Shown: positions 16,618 to 24,950 of the stretch, piece after piece
How positions within the stretch are numbered: position 1 is the stretch's first letter
Layout of the letters: each line of letters starts with the position of its first letter
Source: Chryseobacterium sp. Leaf394
Lineage (GTDB): Bacteria > Bacteroidota > Bacteroidia > Flavobacteriales > Weeksellaceae
Assembly: GCF_001424105.1 (NCBI RefSeq)
Contig: NZ_LMQH01000011.1
Span: 1,732,256-1,796,255 of the forward strand
Length of the DNA: 64,000 nucleotides
Reading direction: 5' to 3'
Made by a program: the position numbers and the translations under genes
Notes under the pieces: model-generated
Told to the model about the DNA's origin: nothing
Database searches by the model: none
The model's input: only the letters and a program-made list of their open reading frames with translations

Positions 16618-17940
16618 ATGGCAGAATACAAATTATTGCTTCCTTCAATGGGTGAAGGCGTTATGGAAGCTACAGTGATCACTTGGTTATTCAATGAAGG
16701 TGATCAGGTAAAGGAGGATGATTCGGTAGTAGAAATTGCAACAGATAAGGTAGATTCAGACGTTCCGACACCGGTTTCGGGGAAAATTGTAAAAATCCTG
16801 AAGCAGAAAGACGAAGTTGCAAAAGTAGGTGAAGCCATCGCTATTTTAGAAATTGAAGGAGAAGGCGGAAGTACCGCTTCTGAAGAAGCAAAAACCGAAA
16901 CTCCTACTCCGGATGCAGAAACCATCAAAGCAATTGAAGAACCTTTAAATCCTACAGCAACTTCTCATGTAGAGTTTTCGGGAGATCTTTATTTGTCTCC
17001 ACTTGTAAAATCTATTGCTCAGGAAGAAAATATTTCTGAATCTGAACTGAAAACCATCAAAGGTAGCGGTCTGGAAGGAAGAATTAACAAAGAAGATATT
17101 TTAGCGCACGTTGCCAACAGAGGAAATCAGCCTGCTCAACGGGTGGTTCAGCAACAGGCTGCTCCGGTTCAGTCTACATCTACCCCACCGGCAGCAACTT
17201 CAGCTCCGGCTTCAACAATTTCTGTTGGTGCAGGTGATGAAATCATTCCTATGGACAGAATGAGAAAGATCATCGCTGAAAACATGGTAAAAGCAAAACA
17301 GATTGCTCCTCACGTAACTTCTTTCATCGAAACCGATGTAACCAACGTTGTAAAATGGAGAGCGAAGAACAAAGATATGTTCGAGAAACGTGAAGGTGAA
17401 AAACTGACGTTCATGCCGATCTTCGTAAAAGCTATTGTAAAAGCGATTCAGGATTTCCCAATGATCAATGTTTCGATCAATGGAGATAACATCATTAAGA
17501 AGAAAAATATCAATATCGGTATGGCAACTGCTTTACCAGACGGAAATCTTATTGTTCCTGTCATCAAAAATGCAGATCAGTTATCGCTTTCAGGTTTGGC
17601 AAAAGCCATCAACGATTTGGCCTACAGAGCAAGAAATAAAAAATTAAGACCAGAAGATACTCAGGGTGCAACATATACTATTTCTAACGTAGGAAGCTTT
17701 GGGAATTTAATGGGAACACCTATTATTCCTCAGCCTCAGGTGGCGATTATGGCGATTGGAGCAATCGTTAAAAAACCAGCAGTTCTTGAAACTAAGGATG
17801 GTGATGTAATCGCAATCCGTCAGTTGATGTTCATGTCTCACTCATATGATCACAGAGTGGTAGACGGTTCTTTGGGTGGAATGATGCTGAAGCACGTTCA
17901 CGATTATCTTCAGAACTGGGATCTAAACACGGAAATATAA
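16618..17940 (+). CDS. 2-oxo acid dehydrogenase E2 (dihydrolipoamide acyltransferase)
   Basis: Core acyltransferase of a 2-oxo acid dehydrogenase complex. The 440 residues comprise one lipoyl domain (1-80, lipoylated Lys in EIATDKVDSD) and an Ala/Pro/Thr linker. An E1/E3-binding domain follows near 125-165 (YLSPLVKSIAQEENI...GRINKEDIL), then the catalytic domain from about 205, with SHSYDHRVVDGSLGG near the end (catalytic His and Asp). The features fit a branched-chain or pyruvate-type E2; the complex cannot be decided because no E1 gene is adjacent. It differs from the second E2 at 27574, which is paired with 2-oxoglutarate dehydrogenase. Confidence 0.92.
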   Translation: MAEYKLLLPSMGEGVMEATVITWLFNEGDQVKEDDSVVEIATDKVDSDVPTPVSGKIVKILKQKDEVAKVGEAIAILEIEGEGGSTASEEAKTETPTPDAETIKAIEEPLNPTATSHVEFSGDLYLSPLVKSIAQEENISESELKTIKGSGLEGRINKEDILAHVANRGNQPAQRVVQQQAAPVQSTSTPPAATSAPASTISVGAGDEIIPMDRMRKIIAENMVKAKQIAPHVTSFIETDVTNVVKWRAKNKDMFEKREGEKLTFMPIFVKAIVKAIQDFPMINVSINGDNIIKKKNINIGMATALPDGNLIVPVIKNADQLSLSGLAKAINDLAYRARNKKLRPEDTQGATYTISNVGSFGNLMGTPIIPQPQVAIMAIGAIVKKPAVLETKDGDVIAIRQLMFMSHSYDHRVVDGSLGGMMLKHVHDYLQNWDLNTEI

Positions 17941-17968
17941 GTAATGAGTAATTGGTAATGAGTAATTG
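17941..17968 (+). repeat. Direct repeat, two 14-bp copies
   Basis: gtaatgagtaattg occurs twice in tandem directly after the E2 stop codon. Related AT-rich words (gtaatgagcaat, gtaatgagtaat) occur near 51190 and 62215, so it is a dispersed intergenic word of this genome. Confidence 0.85.
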
Positions 17969-17990
17969 GCTCAGCACCGATTTCAGATAC

Positions 17991-18024
17991 AAAACCTTCA
18001 GAAATTTTTCCGGAGGTTTTTTTT
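17991..18024. terminator. Terminator between convergent genes
   Basis: A 9-bp stem with one wobble (17991-17999 with 18012-18020) and a T-tract of eight on the plus strand. It ends the E2 transcript and, read the other way, abuts the stop codon of the minus-strand gene at 18026. Confidence 0.75.
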
Positions 18025-18025
18025 A

Positions 18026-18958
18026 TTATTCTGATTTTATTTGTGAATTTAAGTCATACTTTATCTCCGTATTTAGTTTGAATCGTTTATTATCATCAAT
18101 CAGATAAATACTTTTTAGACTATCATTTTTATCAATATCAATTACCATATCAAATTTATTTTTTTTGCTTGATTTTAAGATTTCATATAACTGATCCGGA
18201 TCAAGATTGATTCTCATTTCTAAAATTCGATCATAAGCATAATCTACTGTTTCTTTTTTCGCTATATTCTTTTTGTGTAATGTAAGATTTAATTCATCCA
18301 TCAGATTTGCTTCCAAAAGTTTACTTTTGTTTAAAAGATTTCCATTCACTAGTGAATCAGCATAATCATTTTTACGTCGGGAAAAATTATAGAAAGATAC
18401 CGGTTCAGACGAAAGACCGGAAAATTCGGAATCACTTTTCAAATTTAAATAAGGAATTATTTTCTTATCACTACGGGCAAAAAACACCATTTTTTCTCTG
18501 GTGAAATAATTATTAAACCATGGTTTTAACACTTCTTTAGCTTTGAAATTTTGTATAATTTTTTCATTCATAATAAGCTGAAACATATTATGTTTTCCAA
18601 ATTTTATTTCAATATTATTATCTTCACTTATGTTTTGTAGAAGAACCTCTGAAGGTAGATAACCATTAAATTCATAAAATTTATCATCTACATAATTAAA
18701 CCATAGCAAATACAATTTTTCAGGAACAAATTCTTTTTTAATCGATTCATTATATTGTATATCTGAAATAGATACAGAATCTTCTTTAATATAAAATCGA
18801 TTCTCAAGTTTTGCAATTATAATATTATCACTTTGATTTAAACTTAGATCATAATCGAATTTTGAAATACGATTATAAGAAATCTCATTATAAATCATTC
18901 CTATAATCAGTCCAAAAGTGAAAAATGTTAATATACTGTTCCAAATTTTATTAACCAT
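18026..18958 (-). CDS. Membrane-anchored protein of unknown function
   Basis: A 310-residue protein with one N-terminal transmembrane helix (about 7-26, ILTFFTFGLIIGMIYNEI). The remainder is charged and soluble, rich in Lys, Asp and Asn, with no recognised motif. The charge pattern puts the helix as an uncleaved anchor with the bulk outside the cytoplasm. It overlaps the upstream membrane-protein gene by 8 bp, so the two are translationally coupled and probably act together. Base composition looks lower in G+C than its neighbours. Confidence 0.7.
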   Translation of the reverse strand: MVNKIWNSILTFFTFGLIIGMIYNEISYNRISKFDYDLSLNQSDNIIIAKLENRFYIKEDSVSISDIQYNESIKKEFVPEKLYLLWFNYVDDKFYEFNGYLPSEVLLQNISEDNNIEIKFGKHNMFQLIMNEKIIQNFKAKEVLKPWFNNYFTREKMVFFARSDKKIIPYLNLKSDSEFSGLSSEPVSFYNFSRRKNDYADSLVNGNLLNKSKLLEANLMDELNLTLHKKNIAKKETVDYAYDRILEMRINLDPDQLYEILKSSKKNKFDMVIDIDKNDSLKSIYLIDDNKRFKLNTEIKYDLNSQIKSE

Positions 18959-19271
18959 TGTTAAAAGCTTTAGCCATTCCTTTCAGCCACAATACAAAGA
19001 AAGTTAAGACGATCAAAAATATTATAAGAAAAATTAAAAATATTACATAAATAATTCTGACAATTTTATTGTCGGTAATCAGAACAGTCGTAAAAACCAA
19101 AGAAATGTTTGCTATAAGAAGAAACTTATAATCCTGAAAAGAAAGATCATCAAATAGTATAGAACGCTGTAAGAAGAATAAATGCGAGAATATAAAAACC
19201 ATGGGAACCAGTATAGTGGTTGCAGATGTTTTTTGCAAAATTCCAAAAATCTTCTTATTGATTTCAGACAT
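18951..19271 (-). CDS. Small multispanning membrane protein
   Basis: A 106-residue protein with three likely transmembrane helices (about 18-36, 48-65 and 70-100, the last very Ile/Leu/Phe-rich). Unknown family. It is the first gene of a two-gene unit with the anchored protein at 18026, overlapping it by 8 bp. A TATGTTTG box at 19297-19304 lies about 25 nt upstream of the ATG. Confidence 0.65.
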   Translation of the reverse strand: MSEINKKIFGILQKTSATTILVPMVFIFSHLFFLQRSILFDDLSFQDYKFLLIANISLVFTTVLITDNKIVRIIYVIFLIFLIIFLIVLTFFVLWLKGMAKAFNNG

Positions 19272-19296
19272 TTAAATAAAATTTTAAAATAGAAAA

Positions 19297-19304
19297 CAAA
19301 CATA
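19297..19304 (-). promoter_or_regulatory. -7 box of the two-gene membrane unit
   Basis: TATGTTTG on the minus strand, 25 nt before the ATG at 19271. No -33 element was identified. Confidence 0.4.
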
Positions 19305-19389
19305 AATAAAAAGCTGGATTAAACTTCATAATGATTTAAATTTTACTAAAAATTTAAGAAGTAGATTTTCTTTTTCATAATTTTTGACA

Positions 19390-19397
19390 TAAATTTG
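19390..19397 (+). promoter_or_regulatory. -7 box of the ClC gene
   Basis: TAAATTTG ends 4 nt before the ATG at 19402, so the mRNA would start at or within a base or two of the start codon. Confidence 0.45.
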
Positions 19398-19401
19398 AAG
19401 T

Positions 19402-20748
19402 ATGCGTAAAATTTTCATTTATCTCCGCAGAAGCCTCAAAAAATCCTTTGACAACATCCGAAACGAACAACTGAAAAATAATCTTCTTCAGGCAATTCCG
19501 TTTTGGATAGGCTCGGTGATTACAGGTTTTTTTGCCGTGATGTATGCGAAAATATTTGCGTGGGGTGAAAATCTGCTGCATTTTATTCTCAACTGGCACG
19601 ACTGGATGATTTTCCTCATCGCTCCGGTTGGTTTTGTGCTTTCGTGGTGGCTGGTAAAAGAATTTGCTCCCAATGCCAAAGGAAGTGGAATTCCGCAGGT
19701 AATGGCAGCTGTAGAGCTGGCGAATCCGAAAGAGCATAAAAAAATACGAAGTCTTTTAAGTTTAAAAATTATTGTATTTAAAATTATCTCATCTGTCGTT
19801 TTGGTGATCGGTGGTGGTGCTGTAGGTCGTGAAGGTCCGACAATTCAGATTTCAGGGTCTGTCTTCAGGAAAGTAAACGAATATCTTCCGGAATGGTGGC
19901 CGAAAATTTCCAAGAAAAATATGATTATGACCGGAGCTGCAGCAGGACTGGCAGCGGCATTTAATACTCCTCTCGGCGGAATTGTTTTTGCAGTTGAGGA
20001 ACTTTCAAAAACACATATTAATTACTTTAAAACTGCTCTTTTTACGGCTGTAATTATTGCAGGATTAACGGCTCAGACTTTAGCGGGTTCTTATTTATAT
20101 TTAGGGTATCCAAAAACCGGTGATGTTTCATTGATGGTGATGTTTCCGATCATTTTAGTGGCTGGAACTGCAGGAATTCTGGCAAGTCAGCTTTCTGTCA
20201 TCATGCTGAAAATGAGTGACTGGAAAAAAAGAAAACTCAAAACCGACAGAGCCAATGTGTTATTTCTTGTTGGCTGTGCTTTACTGATTGCCTGCATCTC
20301 ATTTTTCATCAGCCGTGAAATTTTAGGCTCAGGTAAAGAAATCATGGAACGCGTACTTTTCACAAAAGATAAACACGAAGACTGGTACGTTCCCATCCTG
20401 AGAATGCTGGGTCCTGCCCTTTCTTTCACTTCGGGTGGCGCGGGTGGAATTTTTGCTCCGGCTTTAACGGCTGGTGCAAGTATCGGATCTGTGATTTCGG
20501 GAGTAATCCATTTAACTCCAAATGAAACCAACGTTGTCATTCTTGCCGGAATGGTTGCTTTCTTAACAGGAATTACGAGAGCTCCGTTTACCTCTGCGAT
20601 TATTGTTCTGGAAATGACCGACAGACATTCATTAATTTTCCACCTGATGCTTGCAGGAATGGTTTCTTCCCTGTTTTCTATTTTGGTAAGCCGACATTCT
20701 TTATATGATGTTTTGAAAATGAATTTTCTGGAAGAAATTCGGAAATAA
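19402..20748 (+). CDS. ClC-family chloride channel or H+/Cl- exchanger
   Basis: Dimeric inner-membrane anion transporter. The 448-residue, highly hydrophobic protein carries all three signature segments: GSGIPQV, GREGPTIQISG with the gating glutamate Glu144, and GGAGGIFAPALTAGA. The sequence FAVEELSK (Glu199/Glu200) occupies the place of the internal proton glutamate of exchangers, which favours H+/Cl- antiport over a channel. It ends after the membrane domain with no C-terminal CBS pair. It is a single gene, divergent from the minus-strand membrane unit. Confidence 0.93.
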   Translation: MRKIFIYLRRSLKKSFDNIRNEQLKNNLLQAIPFWIGSVITGFFAVMYAKIFAWGENLLHFILNWHDWMIFLIAPVGFVLSWWLVKEFAPNAKGSGIPQVMAAVELANPKEHKKIRSLLSLKIIVFKIISSVVLVIGGGAVGREGPTIQISGSVFRKVNEYLPEWWPKISKKNMIMTGAAAGLAAAFNTPLGGIVFAVEELSKTHINYFKTALFTAVIIAGLTAQTLAGSYLYLGYPKTGDVSLMVMFPIILVAGTAGILASQLSVIMLKMSDWKKRKLKTDRANVLFLVGCALLIACISFFISREILGSGKEIMERVLFTKDKHEDWYVPILRMLGPALSFTSGGAGGIFAPALTAGASIGSVISGVIHLTPNETNVVILAGMVAFLTGITRAPFTSAIIVLEMTDRHSLIFHLMLAGMVSSLFSILVSRHSLYDVLKMNFLEEIRK

Positions 20749-20801
20749 TTCTTGATGATTTGATTTTTTTTAGTATTTTTAGTTAACTAAAAATAATTAT
20801 T

Positions 20802-21629
20802 ATGAAAAAAATTCTATTTTCGGGCTTTCTAGCTCTTTCATTAGGTTTATCTGCACAGACTTATTGTGGCCCTTTAACTTTTGGATATATCGATCCAGAT
20901 GACCCTTTCTGGAATGAGAATGGTGATGAACCAATTACATTAGTCAACTTTGCTGGTATCAATAACACGACAGATGACGAGGAATATGTGGGAACATTTC
21001 ATCAAATGTTTCTGTCGCAGACAGCAAATGTAGCCCGGGAAGGCTCATACAACATCACCCTAAAAGGAAATACCGCTGGAAATTACACCAATCTTTTTGT
21101 TGTTTTTATAGACTGGAATCAAAATGGAGTTCTTAATGATGCAGGAGAAGTTTATGAAATAGCACAAACTATCACCAACTCGACAGGTCTGGACTCTGAA
21201 CAGGCAGTACATTCCATTACAGTTCCCGCAACAGCCGCTTTGGGAAATACACGGATGAGAGTAAAAAAATTATATGATGACGATGATGCTATTGACGATC
21301 TCCTGAACCCATGTATCGGAGGAATGTTTGGGCAGGCGGAAGATTATACAGTCTCAGTGTCGGCTGCGGCACTTTCTGTGACTGATATTGCAAAGAGTAA
21401 GTCAGATTTTAAGTTATATCCTAATCCGGTATCTCAATATCTAAATTATGAATTTAGCGTAAAAATAAAATCTATAACTGTTAGTGATCAAAATGGTAGA
21501 ATTGTTTTGAGACAACTGCCAGACGGACAAAAAGGAAGTATTGATCTATCAACACTTACAGCAGGCGTCTATATTGTTCAGGCACAAACTGAAAATGGTA
21601 TTGTAACGGAGAAAATTATCAAAAAATAG
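20802..21629 (+). CDS. GEVED-domain protein secreted by the type IX system
   Basis: A 275-residue exported protein with a signal peptide at 1-18 (ending GLSAQ). Residues about 80-185 match the GEVED pattern of Bacteroidota surface proteins: LFVVFIDWNQNGVLNDAGEVYEI, then TRMRVKK and GQAEDYTVSV. The last 75 residues form a type A type IX sorting domain: FKLYPNPVSQYLNYEF, a DQNGR turn, LTAGVYIVQAQTENG and a Lys-rich end. It is therefore expected to cross the outer membrane and be released or attached to the surface. The ligand or substrate is unknown. It has its own terminator. Confidence 0.9.
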   Translation: MKKILFSGFLALSLGLSAQTYCGPLTFGYIDPDDPFWNENGDEPITLVNFAGINNTTDDEEYVGTFHQMFLSQTANVAREGSYNITLKGNTAGNYTNLFVVFIDWNQNGVLNDAGEVYEIAQTITNSTGLDSEQAVHSITVPATAALGNTRMRVKKLYDDDDAIDDLLNPCIGGMFGQAEDYTVSVSAAALSVTDIAKSKSDFKLYPNPVSQYLNYEFSVKIKSITVSDQNGRIVLRQLPDGQKGSIDLSTLTAGVYIVQAQTENGIVTEKIIKK

Positions 21630-21650
21630 ATAAAATTCAATTAGCTATTG

Positions 21651-21679
21651 AAAGACCTTTTTTATCAAGGTCTTTTTTT
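21651..21679 (+). terminator. Terminator of the T9SS-protein gene
   Basis: A perfect 9-bp stem (21651-21659 with 21667-21675) and a T-tract. Confidence 0.88.
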
Positions 21680-21699
21680 GTTGGATTATGCATGACATC

Positions 21700-21730
21700 T
21701 TGTGTATTAGAAAAATAATGTATATTTTTG
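21700..21730 (+). promoter_or_regulatory. Promoter of rpsF-rpsR-rplI
   Basis: TTG at 21700-21702, a 20-nt spacer, TATTTTTG at 21723-21730. It is one of the best matches to the Bacteroidota consensus in the window. The leader before the rpsF ATG is about 30 nt, too short for the structured S6:S18 leader known in other phyla. Confidence 0.8.
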
Positions 21731-21764
21731 CACCTCGAAATAATTAACAAATTCATTTAACATT

Positions 21765-22106
21765 ATGAACAATTACGAAACTGTTTTCATTTTAACTCCC
21801 GTTCTATCTGAGTCTCAGGTGGAGGAAGCAGTGAACAAGTATGTAGATCTTTTGAAAGAAAAGAACTGTGAAATTGTCACTAGAGAAAATTGGGGATTAA
21901 AAAAATTAGCTTATCCGATTCAATTGAAGAAGAACGGATTCTACACTTTAATCGAATTTAAAGGAGAAGGTTCTGTAGTAGCTGATCTTGAATTGGCATT
22001 TAAGCGTGACGAGAGAGTAATCCGTTACCTTACTACAAAATTAGACAAGCACGCTGTAGAGTACGCTGTTACAAGAAGAGCAAAAGTAAAAGCAGCTAAA
22101 GCTTAA
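21765..22106 (+). CDS. rpsF: 30S ribosomal protein S6
   Basis: Binds the central domain of 16S rRNA together with S18. The 113-residue protein carries the family features: [20 protein letters not shown] at the start, the [19 protein letters not shown] strand pair and [14 protein letters not shown]. The C-terminal tail is short and basic. It is the first gene of the rpsF-rpsR-rplI operon, 31 bp before rpsR, with no priB or ssb between them. Confidence 0.98.
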   Translation: MNNYETVFILTPVLSESQVEEAVNKYVDLLKEKNCEIVTRENWGLKKLAYPIQLKKNGFYTLIEFKGEGSVVADLELAFKRDERVIRYLTTKLDKHAVEYAVTRRAKVKAAKA

Positions 22107-22137
22107 TCATTAACCAATTATTTAAAAAAGACAAGAC

Positions 22138-22440
22138 ATGGCAATAGACGATATGGCTAAACAAGCCTCAGCTGGTGGAGAATCTGAAGTAAAATTCCTT
22201 ACACCACTTGATATCAATACTAAAACTGATAAAAAGTACTGTAGATTCAAAAAATTTGGAATTAAGCACGTTGATTACAAAGATGCTGATTTCTTATTAC
22301 AGTTCGTAAACGAGCAAGGTAAAATCTTACCAAGAAGATACACTGGTACTTCTTTGAAATACCAGAGAAAAGTTTCTTCTGCTATCAAAAGAGCAAGACA
22401 CTTATCTTTACTACCTTACGTAGCTGATTTATTGAAATAA
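22138..22440 (+). CDS. rpsR: 30S ribosomal protein S18
   Basis: A 100-residue partner of S6. It contains the S18 core [21 protein letters not shown], then [19 protein letters not shown] and [14 protein letters not shown]. An N-terminal extension of about 30 residues, compared with the E. coli protein, is usual in this phylum. It is followed by a 129-bp spacer before rplI. Confidence 0.98.
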   Translation: MAIDDMAKQASAGGESEVKFLTPLDINTKTDKKYCRFKKFGIKHVDYKDADFLLQFVNEQGKILPRRYTGTSLKYQRKVSSAIKRARHLSLLPYVADLLK

Positions 22441-22569
22441 AAAATTTGCAATTAGCCATTAGCTCTTTCGCTTTTGGCTTTTTGTTGCTGAATTAATATT
22501 AAATTCTAACGATGTGACGAGAAAATCCGAATTAAACCGGAACTCTGAACACTTAAACGGACAACAACA

Positions 22570-23088
22570 ATGGATATTATCTTAAAAAAAGACGTAGAAA
22601 ATTTAGGTCTTGAATTCGACACAGTAAGCGTAAAGCCAGGATATGCAAGAAACTTCCTGTTACCTCAGGGTTTCGCTCTTTTGGCTACTCCTAAAAACAA
22701 AGCTGCTTTAGAAGCTACTTTGGAATCTAGAAAAGAAGAAGAGGCAAAATTAGTTGCTACTGCAACTGCTATCGTTGACCAATTGAAGAAAACTTCTGTT
22801 ACAATCCCTGCAAAAGTAGGTTCTGGTGACAAATTATTCGGATCTATCAACAATGCAGATCTTGCTGCCGCTCTTGCTAAAGCAGGTGTACAGGTAGACA
22901 AGAAATACATCAAGATTCCTGGTAACACAATCAAGAGAACTGGTAAAGTAACTGCTAACATCAGACTACACAGAAACGTTGAATACAACTTCGAATTCGA
23001 TATTGTTTCTGATGCTCCGGTAGAAGCTCCTAAACCAGCTGCTCCTAAAGCTAAAGTTGAAGAAACTCCTTCTTCAGAAGAAGCATAA
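22570..23088 (+). CDS. rplI: 50S ribosomal protein L9
   Basis: Binds domain V of 23S rRNA and projects from the L1 side of the subunit. The 172-residue protein has the N-terminal domain with the family signature (VKPGYARNFLLPQGFALLAT), a connecting helix (about 50-75) and a C-terminal domain. The tail from about 150 is extended and rich in Ala, Pro, Lys and Glu, beyond the normal end of about 150. The 129-bp spacer upstream is longer than the rest of the operon but shows no convincing promoter. A strong terminator follows. Confidence 0.97.
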   Translation: MDIILKKDVENLGLEFDTVSVKPGYARNFLLPQGFALLATPKNKAALEATLESRKEEEAKLVATATAIVDQLKKTSVTIPAKVGSGDKLFGSINNADLAAALAKAGVQVDKKYIKIPGNTIKRTGKVTANIRLHRNVEYNFEFDIVSDAPVEAPKPAAPKAKVEETPSSEEA

Positions 23089-23114
23089 GCTCAAAGAGAT
23101 TTTCTCAAATATAC

Positions 23115-23146
23115 AAACCACTTCGCAAGAGGTGGTTTTTTTGTGG
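23115..23146 (+). terminator. Terminator of the ribosomal operon
   Basis: A 10-bp stem with one G-U pair (23115-23124 with 23129-23138) closed by a GCAA tetraloop and followed by a T-tract. Confidence 0.92.
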
Positions 23147-23211
23147 ATAACGGTTATTTAGATCATTCAGTTTAATGGAATGGTGGAGATAAAACATTAA
23201 GTTGAGTACAA

Positions 23212-23244
23212 ATAAAAAACCGGAAAAATATTCCGGTTTTTTAT
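23212..23244 (-). terminator. Terminator of the thioredoxin-like gene
   Basis: A perfect 14-bp stem (23212-23225 with 23231-23244) immediately adjoining the stop codon at 23245. The A/T arms make it usable in both directions. Confidence 0.88.
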
Positions 23245-23832
23245 TTATGATTTTGGTTTCCAGCTATTAAAAAAAGTTTTTACTTTTTCTAAACCGTAAC
23301 CTTTTCCATCTTCCAAAACAGCACTGTCCTGCGTATGAATCTGTTTTCCGTTTTTATCTAAAACAATAAATACAGGATAGCCCAACTTGTCTCCAGGATT
23401 GCCATATTTAGCGAAAATCTTTTCATTTTTATTATCCGGCGACCAATTCAAATGATAGTAAACATAATTATCATCTACCAGTTTCTTCAATTCTGGTGTA
23501 GTCTGAACGTACTGATTAAATCTAAGGCACCAAATACACCAGTTCCCACCAGCCTGAATCATTATGTTCTTATTTTCTTTTTTAGCCTTCGCAATCAATG
23601 CCTGAATATCTTTTTCAGCATTTGCTTTAGCATCATAAGGTTTGGGAAGTTTGGCTTTCTCCTCAGCCGCAACTTTCTTCTTCGCTTCGGCATCCAATTC
23701 TTTATGATCTGTCTTTACCAGTAACGATTTATCATTTTCAGGTTTTTCCACCTTGGTTTCCGTCTGAGCAAAAACCAGGTTTCCTGCAAGCAAAAAACCG
23801 AGTGCTCCAATTATTTTTATATTTCGTTTCAT
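23245..23832 (-). CDS. Exported thioredoxin-fold protein
   Basis: A 195-residue protein with a signal peptide at 1-22 (ending NLVFAQ), so it acts in the periplasm. After a Lys/Glu/Ala-rich spacer (about 25-70) comes a thioredoxin-like domain of the Thioredoxin_7/DUF255 type. It begins DIQALIAKAKKENKNIMIQ and has the redox motif CIWC in GGNWCIWCLRF, then YPVFIVLDKNGKQIHTQDS with the cis-Pro. A role in thiol-disulphide exchange of exported proteins is likely; the partner is unknown. It is a single-gene unit. Confidence 0.88.
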   Translation of the reverse strand: MKRNIKIIGALGFLLAGNLVFAQTETKVEKPENDKSLLVKTDHKELDAEAKKKVAAEEKAKLPKPYDAKANAEKDIQALIAKAKKENKNIMIQAGGNWCIWCLRFNQYVQTTPELKKLVDDNYVYYHLNWSPDNKNEKIFAKYGNPGDKLGYPVFIVLDKNGKQIHTQDSAVLEDGKGYGLEKVKTFFNSWKPKS

Positions 23833-24043
23833 TTATATTAAATTAAAAAACAGTAGCTAAGTTAAATAATTATGTTAATATTTCAGCGATTTCAATCCAA
23901 AAACCTTAGAATTTTAAAGTTATAAAACAGCCGTTTTAATATAATAAGATTAATCTCCAGATATAAACAGTTTCCAAAACTAAGAAATCTGCATTTTTCA
24001 GGTTTACTTTTATCAAACATAACGCCGTCATTTTTTTAATCAT

Positions 24044-24051
24044 TATATTTG
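24044..24051 (+). promoter_or_regulatory. -7 box of the acyltransferase operon
   Basis: TATATTTG ends 8 nt before the ATG at 24060. An in-frame GTG at 24051 overlaps this box and is therefore unlikely to be the start. The transcript would be leaderless or have a leader of 1-4 nt. Confidence 0.5.
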
Positions 24052-24059
24052 TGTACTCT

Positions 24060-24950
24060 ATGAATATTCTCATTAAAATACTTTATCTCATTTCCAGGCT
24101 ACCTCTGAAAGTACTATATGTTTTTTCAGATTTGTTTTTCTACATGAATTATTATTTTATTGGTTACAGAAAAAAAGTAATTACAGAAAATCTGGTAAAA
24201 TCGTTCCCACAAAAAAGTGTGCAGGAAATTGCCGCAATCAGAAAGAAATTTTACCGTAATTTCTTCGATTATCTTGCCGAGACAGTGAAATCTTTCACGA
24301 TGTCTGAAACTGAAGCAAGAGTGAGAATGCAGCATATCAATCAACATCATTTTCACGATACCAAAGCCGAAGGTAAGAATGTAATTCTGATGGCAGGACA
24401 CGTTTTCAACTGGGAATGGATGAACGCTCTGGCAAGTTTAACACCCCAAAGTCATACCCATCCCGTATACAGAAAAGTAAACAGCAACTTCTGGGAAAAT
24501 GAGATGAAAAAAGTGAGAAACAATTTCGGAAACGAAGCCATTGAAGCCAAAGAAGTGATCATGAAAATCTTCAGAACACCAAACGATGGCGATTCTGTAT
24601 TTCTCTTTGTTGCAGATCAGACGCCGCATGTTGCTCATGTGAATTATGGATTGGAATTTCTGAACCAAAGAACGCCTGCATTCATAGGTTACGACAAGCT
24701 GGCTACACGTCTGGATATGGCAGTGATCTATTGCGAAATGAAGAAAGTAAAACGCGGATATTATCAGGTAAATTACTATAGAATTTATCCAGACGGAGAA
24801 AAATTTGTAGAAAATGAAGTGGTTAGAAAATTTCACAAACATCTTGAAAACACGATCAATAAATATCCCGACAATTATCTGTGGTCTCACAGAAAATGGA
24901 AATATCAGTCTGCAATTAAAAATTTTGATGCTGTAAAAACCAATGTATGA
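24060..24950 (+). CDS. LpxL/HtrB-type lipid A acyltransferase
   Basis: Inner-membrane enzyme family that adds secondary acyl chains to lipid A. The 296-residue protein has an N-terminal hydrophobic anchor (about 3-30) and the catalytic HX4E motif His114...Glu119 in GHVFNWEW. The VADQTPH segment and the C-terminal YLWSHRKWKY are both typical. I start at the ATG at 24060 because the upstream in-frame GTG lies in the promoter. The next gene begins inside its stop codon (ATGA overlap), so these are translationally coupled and belong to a cell-envelope operon. Confidence 0.9.
   Translation: MNILIKILYLISRLPLKVLYVFSDLFFYMNYYFIGYRKKVITENLVKSFPQKSVQEIAAIRKKFYRNFFDYLAETVKSFTMSETEARVRMQHINQHHFHDTKAEGKNVILMAGHVFNWEWMNALASLTPQSHTHPVYRKVNSNFWENEMKKVRNNFGNEAIEAKEVIMKIFRTPNDGDSVFLFVADQTPHVAHVNYGLEFLNQRTPAFIGYDKLATRLDMAVIYCEMKKVKRGYYQVNYYRIYPDGEKFVENEVVRKFHKHLENTINKYPDNYLWSHRKWKYQSAIKNFDAVKTNV

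Noticed and set aside
22441-22569. tRNA gene or structured ribosomal-protein leader between rpsR and rplI
   Set aside because: No cloverleaf, no TTCGA-type T-loop and no convincing long stem was found; it is left as an unexplained spacer.
24438-24890. 150-residue antisense frame inside the acyltransferase gene
   Set aside because: Rich in Cys/His/Ile without a domain; the plus-strand acyltransferase has all family motifs across the same bases.
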